Shown here piece after piece: positions 1-5,434 of a stretch of DNA of 9,437 bases. Made by a program: the position numbers and the translations under genes. Source of the stretch: a bacterium (GTDB lineage Bacteria; Desulfobacterota; GWC2-55-46); contig DAIDBB010000283.1 in assembly GCA_027310325.1 (NCBI GenBank), positions 1 to 9,437 of the forward strand, in the 5' to 3' direction. The first letter of the stretch is position 1. Every line of letters begins with the position of its first letter. Under the pieces are notes generated by a model. It saw nothing but the letters and a program-made list of their open reading frames with translations. It was not told where the DNA came from and made no database searches.

Positions 1-124
1 TAAAGAGACTCTACCAAAACCGCGCTTCTTTTCCTTGCCGCCTCAATTGCCGCCTTTAGCGGCTGTTCGCTCTCTGGCCCGGATATAAAGTCAAAGTCCG
101 TAAGTCTTGACGGCGGGCAGCAAC

Positions 125-1108
125 TTACCAGCCGAGCACCCACGCGAAGACAAGCGGCGCGACTATCGTGGCGTCGGACTCTATTATGAACCTCGGCGTT
201 TCGGCGCTAAGCTTCCCCCAGGTTATCTTCTCGTTGGGCACGGCCCCGGAGTACGAGCCGTAGCTCGTCGTGGAGTCCGATATCTGGCAGAAGTATCCCC
301 AGAATGGCGTATCGAGCCTTCTTAAGTCCTGCCTGAGCATCGGCACCACGCAGATGGGGAAGTCCCCGGCTATGCCCCCGCCGATCTGGAAAAAGCCGAT
401 ACCCGGATGTTTGCTGTTCTTGGTGTACCAGTCCGCAAGAAAGGTCATGTACTCGATGCCGGATTTGATGGTCGCGGGCTTGAGTTCCCCGGTGACGCAG
501 TAGGAAGCGAAGATGTTGCCGAGCGTAGAGTCCTCCCATCCCGGGACGATTATCGGGAGGTCCCTCTCGGCGGCCGCTATCATCCAGCTGTCCTTTGGGT
601 CTATCTCGTAGTATTCCTTCAGCGCCCCGCTCTTAAGGAGCCGGTAGAAGTACTCGTGCGGAAGATGGCGCTCGTTCCTGTCGTTCGCCTCTTTCCAGAG
701 CTTATATATATTGCGCTCTATTCTTCTTATGGCCTCGCCCTCCGGTATGCAGGTGTCCGTTACCCTGTTGAACCCCTTCTCCAGTAGCTCCCACTCGTCC
801 TTCGGCGTCAGGTCCCTGTAGCCCGGTATCCTCTTATAGTGCGTATGCGCGACCAGGTTGAAGACGTCTTCTTCGAGGTTCGCGCCCGTGCAGGTTATTA
901 TGTCGACCTTGCCCCTCCGTATCATCTCCGCGAGCGATTTCCCCAGCTCCGCCGTGCTCATCGCTCCCGCGAGCGTCACCATCATCTTCCCGCCGTTATT
1001 CATATGCGCCTCGTACGCCTTTGCCGCATCCACGAGGCTTGCGGCGTTGAAGTGAAGGTAGTGCGTCTCGATGAATCTGGAAATAGGGCCCTTGTCGCCT
1101 TTGCTCAT
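125..1108 (-). CDS. Deoxyhypusine synthase-like (DHS family) NAD-dependent enzyme
   Basis: This is a full-length member of the deoxyhypusine synthase fold family (about 327 residues). In eukaryotes and archaea these NAD-dependent enzymes transfer the aminobutyl group of spermidine to a lysine of eIF5A. Bacteria lack that substrate, so bacterial members are thought to act on small polyamines (homospermidine-synthase-like) or are uncharacterised. Visible family signatures are GKMMVTLAGAMSTAELG near the N-terminus, the dinucleotide-region CTGANLEEDVFNLVAH, GGGIAGDFPICVV, and SGAVPNEKITWGKL near the C-terminus. The lysine in WGK (about residue 299) matches the catalytic lysine that forms the enzyme-imine intermediate, so activity is plausible. 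I prefer the start at 1108 because GGAG at 1117-1120 lies 8 nt upstream; an in-frame ATG at 1114 has only a 2-nt gap. The gene stands alone, divergent from the small Cys-rich gene. No polyamine genes are visible beside it. The family call is secure; the substrate is not. Confidence 0.9.
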   Translation of the reverse strand: MSKGDKGPISRFIETHYLHFNAASLVDAAKAYEAHMNNGGKMMVTLAGAMSTAELGKSLAEMIRRGKVDIITCTGANLEEDVFNLVAHTHYKRIPGYRDLTPKDEWELLEKGFNRVTDTCIPEGEAIRRIERNIYKLWKEANDRNERHLPHEYFYRLLKSGALKEYYEIDPKDSWMIAAAERDLPIIVPGWEDSTLGNIFASYCVTGELKPATIKSGIEYMTFLADWYTKNSKHPGIGFFQIGGGIAGDFPICVVPMLRQDLRRLDTPFWGYFCQISDSTTSYGSYSGAVPNEKITWGKLSAETPRFIIESDATIVAPLVFAWVLGW

Positions 1109-1116
1109 TCTCATCT

Positions 1117-1121
1117 CTCCC
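1117..1121 (-). promoter_or_regulatory. Ribosome binding site deciding the DHS-like start
   Basis: The minus strand reads GGGAG, then an ATG at 1114, then a second in-frame ATG at 1108. The spacing of 8 nt from GGAG to the second ATG is normal, while 2 nt to the first is too short. This favours the start at 1108 (protein beginning MSKGDKG). Confidence 0.5.
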
Positions 1122-1284
1122 GTTTGTTTATTTTTGCAGTAGAGTTTACCCGAAGAGGCCTTTCAAGGTCAAAAAAAATCTCACCCGTCCCGGAAAAAAA
1201 TGGCGTGCGCCCCCAAGCGGGAGAAAACCTGCTACACTGTCATAGTGGCTTTTTTGGAAGGAATAAACATCAAGGAGGAACGAC

Positions 1285-1491
1285 ATGCAAGACGAATGTC
1301 CTTACCTGAGACTTGTTGATAAGGGCGACTGCGTATGCACTGCGTCGCTTACGAATATGATCCCCAGCCCCATAGAGCTCAGGCTCTACTGTACGACCGA
1401 GGACCATTACCGCTGCCCCATACTCCTTTCCCGGACCCTCAGGGAAGGGGCCAGAAGGGGAGCGGGCATGAGAGCGGCCGCGCATTTTTAG
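1285..1491 (+). CDS. Small cysteine-rich conserved-looking hypothetical protein
   Basis: This 68-residue soluble protein has no signal peptide or membrane segment, so it is probably cytoplasmic. Five cysteines (C5, C16, C18, C36, C44) plus H41 sit in the first 45 residues, in a pattern starting with CPYL and ending with YRCPIL. The Cys-Pro pairs at both ends and the CxC in the middle suggest a small metal-binding (zinc or iron) or redox-active fold; this is inference. The last 20 residues are Arg/Ala/Gly-rich and look disordered. A strong ribosome binding site, AAGGAGG at 1272-1278, lies 6 nt before the ATG, which is the best evidence that the ORF is real. It is monocistronic, between a divergent DHS-like gene and a convergent cytochrome c gene. 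I recall similar short Cys-rich proteins in deltaproteobacterial-type genomes but cannot assign a named family or function. Confidence 0.72.
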   Translation: MQDECPYLRLVDKGDCVCTASLTNMIPSPIELRLYCTTEDHYRCPILLSRTLREGARRGAGMRAAAHF

Positions 1492-1618
1492 GGCGTTGCG
1501 CGCGGAGGGGACCTGTATGAGGGCGGTCACGCCTTAAAAGCCCTTCCGCGATGTACCTCGCCAGCGCTTATCCGGCCTTCAAACCCCGCTTCAGCCCGCG
1601 CCCGGCCGTCTCCGCATT

Positions 1619-1957
1619 TCACTTGGGCCCTGTAGTATATGAAAGCTTCCTCGTGTATTCTACAATCGCGTTCAGCTCCTCATCGGTAAGCTTCTGCGCC
1701 GGCATCCCCATGGGGAGGTCCTTGTAAAGCTTGGCCGCCCCCTCCCTTCCGTTCCTTATGACGCCGGCTATGGCCCGGTCGCTCGATTCGAGCACGAACT
1801 TGTTGCCCTGGATCGCCGGGGCCGCCGGAGAACCCTGGCCGTTGGGCCCGTGACACGACGCGCAATTAGTCCTGTAGATGGCCTCCCCGTCCGCCGCCAG
1901 GGCGGCGCCTGATAGAAATATTGCTATCGCAATGCCCGCTCCAATGGATATTCTCAT
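1619..1957 (-). CDS. Small class I monoheme cytochrome c, periplasmic
   Basis: This 112-residue exported electron carrier has a signal peptide at residues 1-22 (MRISIGAG start, hydrophobic core, cleavage likely after ALAA). A single heme c site CASCH at 32-36 is followed by GPNGQG, as in class I cytochromes. A Met-containing segment, LPMGMPAQ, comes at about 81-88; M85 is the likely sixth heme ligand. The helical C-terminus TDEELNAIVEYTRKL is the usual end of the fold. Length is normal for a cytochrome c6/c553-type shuttle. The start is supported by GGGAGGAG just upstream. It lies downstream of the DHC/SHP cluster on the same strand, but a weak terminator and a TATAAT box lie between, so it may be transcribed separately. 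A likely role is shuttling electrons between membrane complexes and periplasmic partners; the specific partner is unknown. It is the closest relative in the window of the broken fragment at 2068-2238. Confidence 0.9.
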   Translation of the reverse strand: MRISIGAGIAIAIFLSGAALAADGEAIYRTNCASCHGPNGQGSPAAPAIQGNKFVLESSDRAIAGVIRNGREGAAKLYKDLPMGMPAQKLTDEELNAIVEYTRKLSYTTGPK

Positions 1958-1981
1958 GGTCTCCTCCCGGTATTAACGTTA

Positions 1982-2010
1982 CGCTTTAGGGAAAGCGCAT
2001 TTCCATTATA
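1982..2010 (-). promoter_or_regulatory. Candidate promoter and 5'-leader hairpin for the small cytochrome c
   Basis: On the minus strand a perfect TATAAT lies at 2005-2010, about 50 bp before the cytochrome c start. No good -35 box is present at 17 bp, so the site may need an activator or may be fortuitous. Between it and the ribosome binding site is a 6-bp inverted repeat, CGCTTT-AGGG-AAAGCG, at 1982-1997, which could be an operator or a leader hairpin. Confidence 0.35.
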
Positions 2011-2040
2011 GCCCCATTTTCCTCAATGATAGGTATGCTG

Positions 2041-2069
2041 AAAACAAAAAGGCCGTGGGTAGCCCCTTT
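2041..2069 (-). terminator. Weak Rho-independent terminator after the SHP/DHC cluster
   Basis: On the minus strand AAAGGGGC (2062-2069) can pair with GCCTTTTT (2046-2053), an 8-bp stem with two G-U pairs and an 8-nt loop. The 3' arm merges into the T-rich run TTTTTGTTTT (2041-2050). It would end the b561-SHP-DHC transcript after the cytochrome fragment and before the intact cytochrome c. Confidence 0.4.
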
Positions 2070-2238
2070 ATTTTTGATTTAACGGATTGCTGAAGCGAGG
2101 AAGTCTTCGCGTCCCCGCCTGGCCGTTCTTTATCACGTCCGCTATGCCGCTTGCGGGGCTGTCGGCCACGGACCTGCTGCCCTGGAAAGAGGGCGCCATG
2201 GCCGGGCCCTGGCCATCGGAGCCGTGGCACGCCTGGCA
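2068..2238 (-). pseudogene. Cytochrome c remnant, truncated at both ends
   Basis: A 56-codon reading frame begins exactly at the heme site with CQACHGSDGQG and runs to a TAA, with no start codon, no signal peptide, and a TAG immediately before the first cysteine codon. Aligned by eye with the intact cytochrome c at 1619-1957, the first 42 residues share 20 identities, including CxxCHG, GQG, AP, QG, and VI-NG. Homology stops after NGQAG. The Met ligand segment and C-terminal helix are missing, replaced by TRRLPRFSNPLNQK from AT-rich DNA. In the other minus-strand frames I see no cytochrome C-terminus, so this is not a simple frameshift. It begins 8 bp past the DHC stop and overlaps the weak terminator. 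It is best read as a decayed paralogue or partial duplication. Translation as a protein is unlikely. Confidence 0.7.
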
Positions 2239-2246
2239 CTAGGGCC

Positions 2247-2876
2247 CTACTTCGGTATCACAACGGTCCTTTCCTCGAAGTTCCCCCCGGCCCCTTTAGT
2301 GTGGCACGCGCCGCAGTTCGAGAAGCTCTTTATCGAGGGCCTTTTAAAGACATCGCGCCTGATCTTTCTGTGCTTGCTCTCTATGTAAGGTATTTTTGTT
2401 ATCCTCCCGGGAGTCGAGGAGCCGATCGACCTCATTATCTTTACCGACCATTCGGTATCCGACTTCTCCGCCGAGTTTGCGGTGAGGTACGCAAGGAGGT
2501 CCGTTTTGGTTTTGTCGTCGAGCGCGAGGTCCTCCCCGAAGTGCTTATCCGATGTATTCAAAAGCATGGTCCATGAGTGCGCGGGTAGAAAACCCGCCTG
2601 GTAGAGGAAGTGGCACGAGGAGCACTCTTTTTTGTAAAGCGGGCTTTCGACCGCGCTGAACCTCTCGTTCTCTCCTCCTCCTCCTCCTCCTCCTTCGCCT
2701 CTCTCGCCCTCTTCGCTCTCCCTCTCGGCCAGCAGCGCCTTCTTTCCGCCGCTTAAGGCCTCCCTGGTGTAGACGGATCCGTGCCCGCTTGTATCCGCCG
2801 CGTAACCCGGGCCGCCGTAAAAGAGAGCGAGGGCGCCGACCGCGAGAATCGGTACTAAAACGGACCTTATCTTCAT
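2247..2876 (-). CDS. dhc: Diheme cytochrome c (DHC family), periplasmic
   Basis: This 209-residue exported protein is homologous to the diheme cytochrome c that donates electrons to SHP in Rhodobacter sphaeroides and Shewanella. A signal peptide spans residues 1-27 (cleavage near GYAA). Next comes a Glu/Gly-rich linker at about 50-72 with seven consecutive glycines, then the DHC domain. The two heme sites are CSSCH (85-89) and CGACH (188-192). Candidate distal ligands, by analogy with the bis-His family, are H112 in KHFGED and H169 in SKHR. The same features, in the same order, occur in the C-terminal domain of the fused protein encoded at 3366-4526, so the two DHCs are paralogues. The start has an excellent AAGGAGGAG 4-5 nt upstream, and the gene follows SHP by 34 bp in the same orientation, so co-transcription is likely. 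The linker is unusual and is built on a trinucleotide repeat. Family assignment is firm; the electron partner is inferred from context. Confidence 0.9.
   Translation of the reverse strand: MKIRSVLVPILAVGALALFYGGPGYAADTSGHGSVYTREALSGGKKALLAERESEEGERGEGGGGGGGENERFSAVESPLYKKECSSCHFLYQAGFLPAHSWTMLLNTSDKHFGEDLALDDKTKTDLLAYLTANSAEKSDTEWSVKIMRSIGSSTPGRITKIPYIESKHRKIRRDVFKRPSIKSFSNCGACHTKGAGGNFEERTVVIPK
2672..2694. repeat. CTC/GAG trinucleotide microsatellite inside DHC
   Basis: Seven tandem CTC units plus two bases read on the minus strand as GGA codons, giving the run of seven glycines (residues 62-68) in the DHC linker. Because the unit is three bases, slippage would change linker length without shifting the reading frame. 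Confidence 0.85.
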
Positions 2877-2910
2877 CTTTCTCCTCCTTAATAATCTGAC
2901 GTGTACCGGA

Positions 2911-3351
2911 TCAGTTCGACATCATATATGTAATGAAATCACCCTTCTCCTCGGGGGTGCATTCCCGCTCGAGGACCCAGGCGCAGTTCCTCTTGAACCA
3001 CTTCTCCACCTTCTGGGGGTCCGTAAACCTGTCCTTGTTGGCCGAGTGCGCCATGGGCTCTATCGTCTTACCGACGGGGGTCTTGCCCGGGTTCAATGGG
3101 TTAGAGGTGTGGCAGGTGGAGCAGGAGCGCTCCTCCTTGGCCGTCGAGTGCATCCTTTTGGCGTTAAAGAACTTCTTCCCCTCCTCGGCGCTGAACGCCT
3201 TAAGCGACGGCTCCTTTTTTTGGGCCTCGCTCAGGTACCTGTCCATTAGCGAGCGCATCCCCGCGTTTAGATCGGCCGGCCCGGCGGCTAACGCTCCGCC
3301 TGCAATGAAGAGCGCCGCGAGCCCGCCCAGCATTAAACCTTTTTTTTGCAT
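2911..3351 (-). CDS. shp: SHP-type (DUF1924) monoheme cytochrome c
   Basis: This 146-residue periplasmic heme protein belongs to the DUF1924 / sphaeroides heme protein (SHP) family. SHPs are monoheme cytochromes in which an Asn ligand leaves the iron on reduction, allowing O2 or NO to bind; they are reduced by DHC. A signal peptide covers residues 1-23 (cleavage at ALAA). The heme site CSTCH is at 77-81, inside RSCSTCHTSNPLNPGKTPVGKTIEPM. The C-terminal KRNCAWVLERECTPEEKGDF holds N122, the likely distal Asn, and C123/C131, which could form a disulfide; these residue roles are inferred from the family. The start at 3351 is chosen because GGGAGG lies 4 nt upstream and the signal peptide begins there. 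A longer in-frame reading to 3435 would overlap the upstream gene and spoil the signal peptide. It starts 14 bp after the stop of the b561-DHC gene and lies 34 bp before DHC, forming a tight three-gene unit. Confidence 0.9.
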   Translation of the reverse strand: MQKKGLMLGGLAALFIAGGALAAGPADLNAGMRSLMDRYLSEAQKKEPSLKAFSAEEGKKFFNAKRMHSTAKEERSCSTCHTSNPLNPGKTPVGKTIEPMAHSANKDRFTDPQKVEKWFKRNCAWVLERECTPEEKGDFITYMMSN

Positions 3352-3365
3352 GACGCCTCCCTTAA

Positions 3366-4526
3366 TCAATCCGGCACATGTACGTCCTTGTCCTCGAACG
3401 AACCGACGGCGGCCCCCGGATGGCATGCCAGGCAATTGGCTTCACTCCCGACGGACTTTCTCTTGAAGACGTCCGCTGATATCTCCGAGTGCTTGTCCCT
3501 CCAGTACGGGATGCCGGTTATTTTAAGCGGCACTTCGCCTTTTTTTATCGAGGCCAGGAGCTTTTTCGAGGCCTCTGTGGTCGAGCGCTCGGCGGACGAC
3601 GAGACGAGGTAATCGAGTATTTCGCGCCGTGTTGCCGGATCAAGCGAGACGTCTTCGCCGAAATGGTTATTGAGCCCGTCCATTATCCTCTTCCACGAAG
3701 CGGCCGGAAGGAGCGTCGGGTGGAAGGCGTTGTGGCACGGGGAGCATTCCTCCTTCCATTTGGGGTCGGGCTTGATGCGCGCCGTATAGCCTTTCGGGGT
3801 GACCACCTTCACCTGTTCAGAGACCTCGCCGGTAAACCTGATCTTTCTTTCCTGCGGAGGGAGGAACCTTACGCCGAGGCCGATGAGTATCGCCGCGAAT
3901 ATGAGCGCCACGAGCCTTAAAGAAGAAGGCCTGTCAACGGGCCTCATGTGCCCGACGCGTTCGCTCCACGTGGCCGGGTCTTCCTTCGTCCCGGTCACCA
4001 TCGAAAGTATTATGTTCTCCTTCAGTATGAAGTCGTGGAAAAGGGCCGCGCTCACGTGGATGACGATGACCGCTAGCGCGAGCGCCGCGAGGAAGTCATG
4101 TATCTCCCTGAAGAATATGCCGGTATCCCTGGTGATGAGGCCCGCCCAGAAGCCCCTGCCCTCTTCCCCGCTGTAGGTTATGATGCCGGTAGCAACGAGA
4201 GAGACCGTCATGATGAGCATGAAGAGGACCACCCAGCCCACGGCCGGGTTGTGGCCCAGGTACCTGGGCGGCTTTAATGTCGCCGCCTGCCTGAGATAGT
4301 CCCTTACGCGCCGCCACCCGCCTACAAAATCCGAAAACCTGGCGTACCTGTTCCCCGCAAAGCCCCACAATATCCGGAAGACCACAAGGCCGAGGGCGAT
4401 GTAGCCGAATACGGTATGGTACTCGAGGAACCACTCCGTCCCTGAAGTGAAAAAGGCCCCGGCAAACGCCGCTACAAGAGACCAGTGAAAGAGGCGCGTC
4501 GGTATGTCCCAGACCCTGACTTTCAT
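3366..4526 (-). CDS. Cytochrome b561 fused to a diheme cytochrome c domain
   Basis: This is a 386-residue membrane-anchored fusion. Residues 1-180 are a bacterial cytochrome b561 domain with four membrane helices (about 13-30, 36-55, 95-116, 143-164) and histidines suited to bind two b hemes (H14, H37, H143, H157). A fifth hydrophobic helix at about 203-222 anchors a periplasmic C-terminal DHC domain. That domain has heme sites CSPCH (261-265) and CLACH (365-369), with candidate distal ligands H288 (NHFGED) and H346 (DKHSEI). Usual SHP clusters encode cytochrome b and DHC as separate proteins, so the covalent link is a notable variant. The expected function is oxidising membrane quinol and passing electrons through the tethered hemes to the soluble DHC and SHP. 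MKVRVWDIPTRLFHW is a standard start for the family, although no clear Shine-Dalgarno sequence precedes it (AT-rich leader). It is the first gene of the unit, divergent from the cytochrome c' gene. Confidence 0.92.
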   Translation of the reverse strand: MKVRVWDIPTRLFHWSLVAAFAGAFFTSGTEWFLEYHTVFGYIALGLVVFRILWGFAGNRYARFSDFVGGWRRVRDYLRQAATLKPPRYLGHNPAVGWVVLFMLIMTVSLVATGIITYSGEEGRGFWAGLITRDTGIFFREIHDFLAALALAVIVIHVSAALFHDFILKENIILSMVTGTKEDPATWSERVGHMRPVDRPSSLRLVALIFAAILIGLGVRFLPPQERKIRFTGEVSEQVKVVTPKGYTARIKPDPKWKEECSPCHNAFHPTLLPAASWKRIMDGLNNHFGEDVSLDPATRREILDYLVSSSAERSTTEASKKLLASIKKGEVPLKITGIPYWRDKHSEISADVFKRKSVGSEANCLACHPGAAVGSFEDKDVHVPD

Positions 4527-4811
4527 TTTATGTTTTTTTACCGGAGGGGGAGGCCGGGTATTATTACCAATTTAATACCATGCCGAAAATTAAAGGAGAA
4601 TTAAACACCGGGGCGCTGCGGTTCGCGCTTATCGGCCTTAAAGCACCCCCCCCTGTACATTGGAGCCCAATGCGTTCGAGAGATTATGCCGAAAGTATAA
4701 CAGAGTCCTGAAACCCCGCAACATGGCGAGGCTTGAAATCGGCCTCAGCGCGCGGATTTTCTGGTATACTTCCGGTATAATTTAAAATCTCAAGACTATA
4801 AAAGGAGGAAC
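4527..4811. promoter_or_regulatory. Divergent control region with inverted repeat
   Basis: This 285-bp gap separates the divergent b561-DHC and cytochrome c' genes and must hold both promoters. A perfect 7-bp inverted repeat GGTATTA-N9-TAATACC lies at 4557-4579, 31 bp from the b561-DHC start, in AT-rich DNA that stands out from the surrounding GC-rich sequence. Its placement suits an operator or a -10 region for the minus-strand unit. The middle (about 4600-4740) shows nothing I can identify. Confidence 0.4.
4763..4808 (+). promoter_or_regulatory. Candidate -10 region and ribosome binding site for cytochrome c'
   Basis: GGTATA occurs twice, 11 bp apart (4763-4768 and 4774-4779). The second copy is part of a perfect TATAAT at 4776-4781, well placed for a start site about 20-25 bp before the coding region. 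There is no good -35 box. AAAGGAGG at 4801-4808 is a strong ribosome binding site, 3 nt before the first ATG and 6 nt before the second. Confidence 0.45.
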
Positions 4812-5231
4812 ATGATGAAAAGATTATTCTTGGGTATCGCGCTCCTGGCGTTTGCGGGCACTGCTATTGCTGCCGAAGCCCCTGCCAAACCCGCCGCAAA
4901 CCCGCTAAAAGACGAGATGTGGCACCTTAACGCCGCCTTCAAGGGCCTGATCGACTCTTTGGTCCTCCAGACCCCGGGCGACATAGCGGGCCCCTTCGAA
5001 GAGGTCCTGAAGGCAAAGGCAAAGACAGATGCCGCCCTTGAAAAGGGAGAGATATGGCTCCCTAAAAATAACGACAGGAAGGACGAGTTCAGGAAGATGG
5101 ACGAAGAGTCCCACGGACAGATAGAAGACCTGATAAAAAATTCGAAGAAGGGCGATATGAAGGGCGTGCAGGAACTCACGCACAAGCTCTTCGACGGGTG
5201 CGTGAGATGCCATAATACTTTCAGGCGGTAG
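4812..5231 (+). CDS. Cytochrome c'-like (class II) monoheme protein, exported
   Basis: This 139-residue periplasmic protein has a signal peptide at residues 1-21 (cleavage at AIAA). The mature part is charged and helical, consistent with a four-helix bundle. The only heme site, CVRCH (130-134), is very near the C-terminus and is followed by NTFRR. A C-terminal CxxCHxxFR is the hallmark of class II cytochromes c (c' and c556). Cytochromes c' have a five-coordinate heme that binds NO and CO; cytochromes c556 have a Met ligand and carry electrons. M36 in the first helix could act as a sixth ligand, so I cannot choose between these. Sequence between helices is divergent. Translation may start at 4812 or at the adjacent ATG at 4815. 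It is transcribed away from the SHP/DHC unit, sharing its upstream region. A role in NO protection or electron transfer alongside SHP is inference. Confidence 0.8.
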   Translation: MMKRLFLGIALLAFAGTAIAAEAPAKPAANPLKDEMWHLNAAFKGLIDSLVLQTPGDIAGPFEEVLKAKAKTDAALEKGEIWLPKNNDRKDEFRKMDEESHGQIEDLIKNSKKGDMKGVQELTHKLFDGCVRCHNTFRR

Positions 5232-5271
5232 GCGGCCGGCGGATGAGGCTTTTCGAAAGGACTTTTTTGGT

Positions 5272-5359
5272 GCTGCGCACGGCGGTTGTTTCAACCGACT
5301 CTTAAACCAAAGGGGCGCCAATTTGCCCAATGCAGGTTACGTTAATTGCCGTGCGCAGC
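5272..5359. repeat. 12-bp inverted repeat enclosing a hairpin, intergenic
   Basis: GCTGCGCACGGC (5272-5283) is perfectly complementary to GCCGTGCGCAGC (5348-5359), with 64 bp between. Just inside the left arm is a perfect 6-bp hairpin, CGGTTG-TTT-CAACCG (5283-5297). A GAAAGG sequence (5255-5260) outside the left arm is matched in inverse by CCTTTC (5361-5366) outside the right arm, with extra bases on the left. No ORF with credible features lies within. It sits between convergent genes, so it could be a termination structure or a degenerate REP/MITE-like element. Confidence 0.5.
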
Positions 5360-5434
5360 GCCTTTCTACGGTTCGGAAGCTCTCCGACTCATGAAGTGAC
5401 AATGCGGGCTATAGAAATGCTTCATTCCTTACCG

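Noticed and set aside
100..128. GTAAGT...ACTTAC inverted repeat around the DHS-like stop codon.
   Set aside because: The arms are 6 bp with a 17-bp spacer and no T-run, so it is too weak to call as a terminator.
1..186. A plus-strand frame reads as a lipoprotein signal peptide (LLFLAASIAAFSGC, lipobox-like) and continues to a stop at 184.
   Set aside because: The frame is closed by TAA at 1-3 and has no ATG, GTG or TTG before the hydrophobic stretch. Its 3' part lies antisense to the conserved end of the DHS-like gene. The antisense frame here also looks protein-like but has no start codon. No gene is supported.
1233..1247. CACT-N5-AGTG palindrome and a TACACT box upstream of the small Cys-rich gene.
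   Set aside because: The arms are only 4 bp and no -35 element is spaced correctly, so chance is sufficient explanation.
2006..2239. A 77-codon minus-strand ORF (MPGVPRLRW start) over the cytochrome fragment.
   Set aside because: It is an out-of-frame shadow of the cytochrome c remnant; the conserved CxxCH reading is in another frame.
3352..3435. In-frame 28-residue N-terminal extension of the SHP gene.
   Set aside because: It overlaps the end of the b561-DHC gene, is Arg/Gly-rich, would mask the signal peptide, and the internal ATG at 3351 has a good Shine-Dalgarno sequence.
4580..4711. A 43-codon plus-strand ORF (MPKIKGELN start) in the divergent control region.
   Set aside because: It lacks a ribosome binding site, has no recognisable features, and its beginning overlaps the AT-rich inverted repeat.
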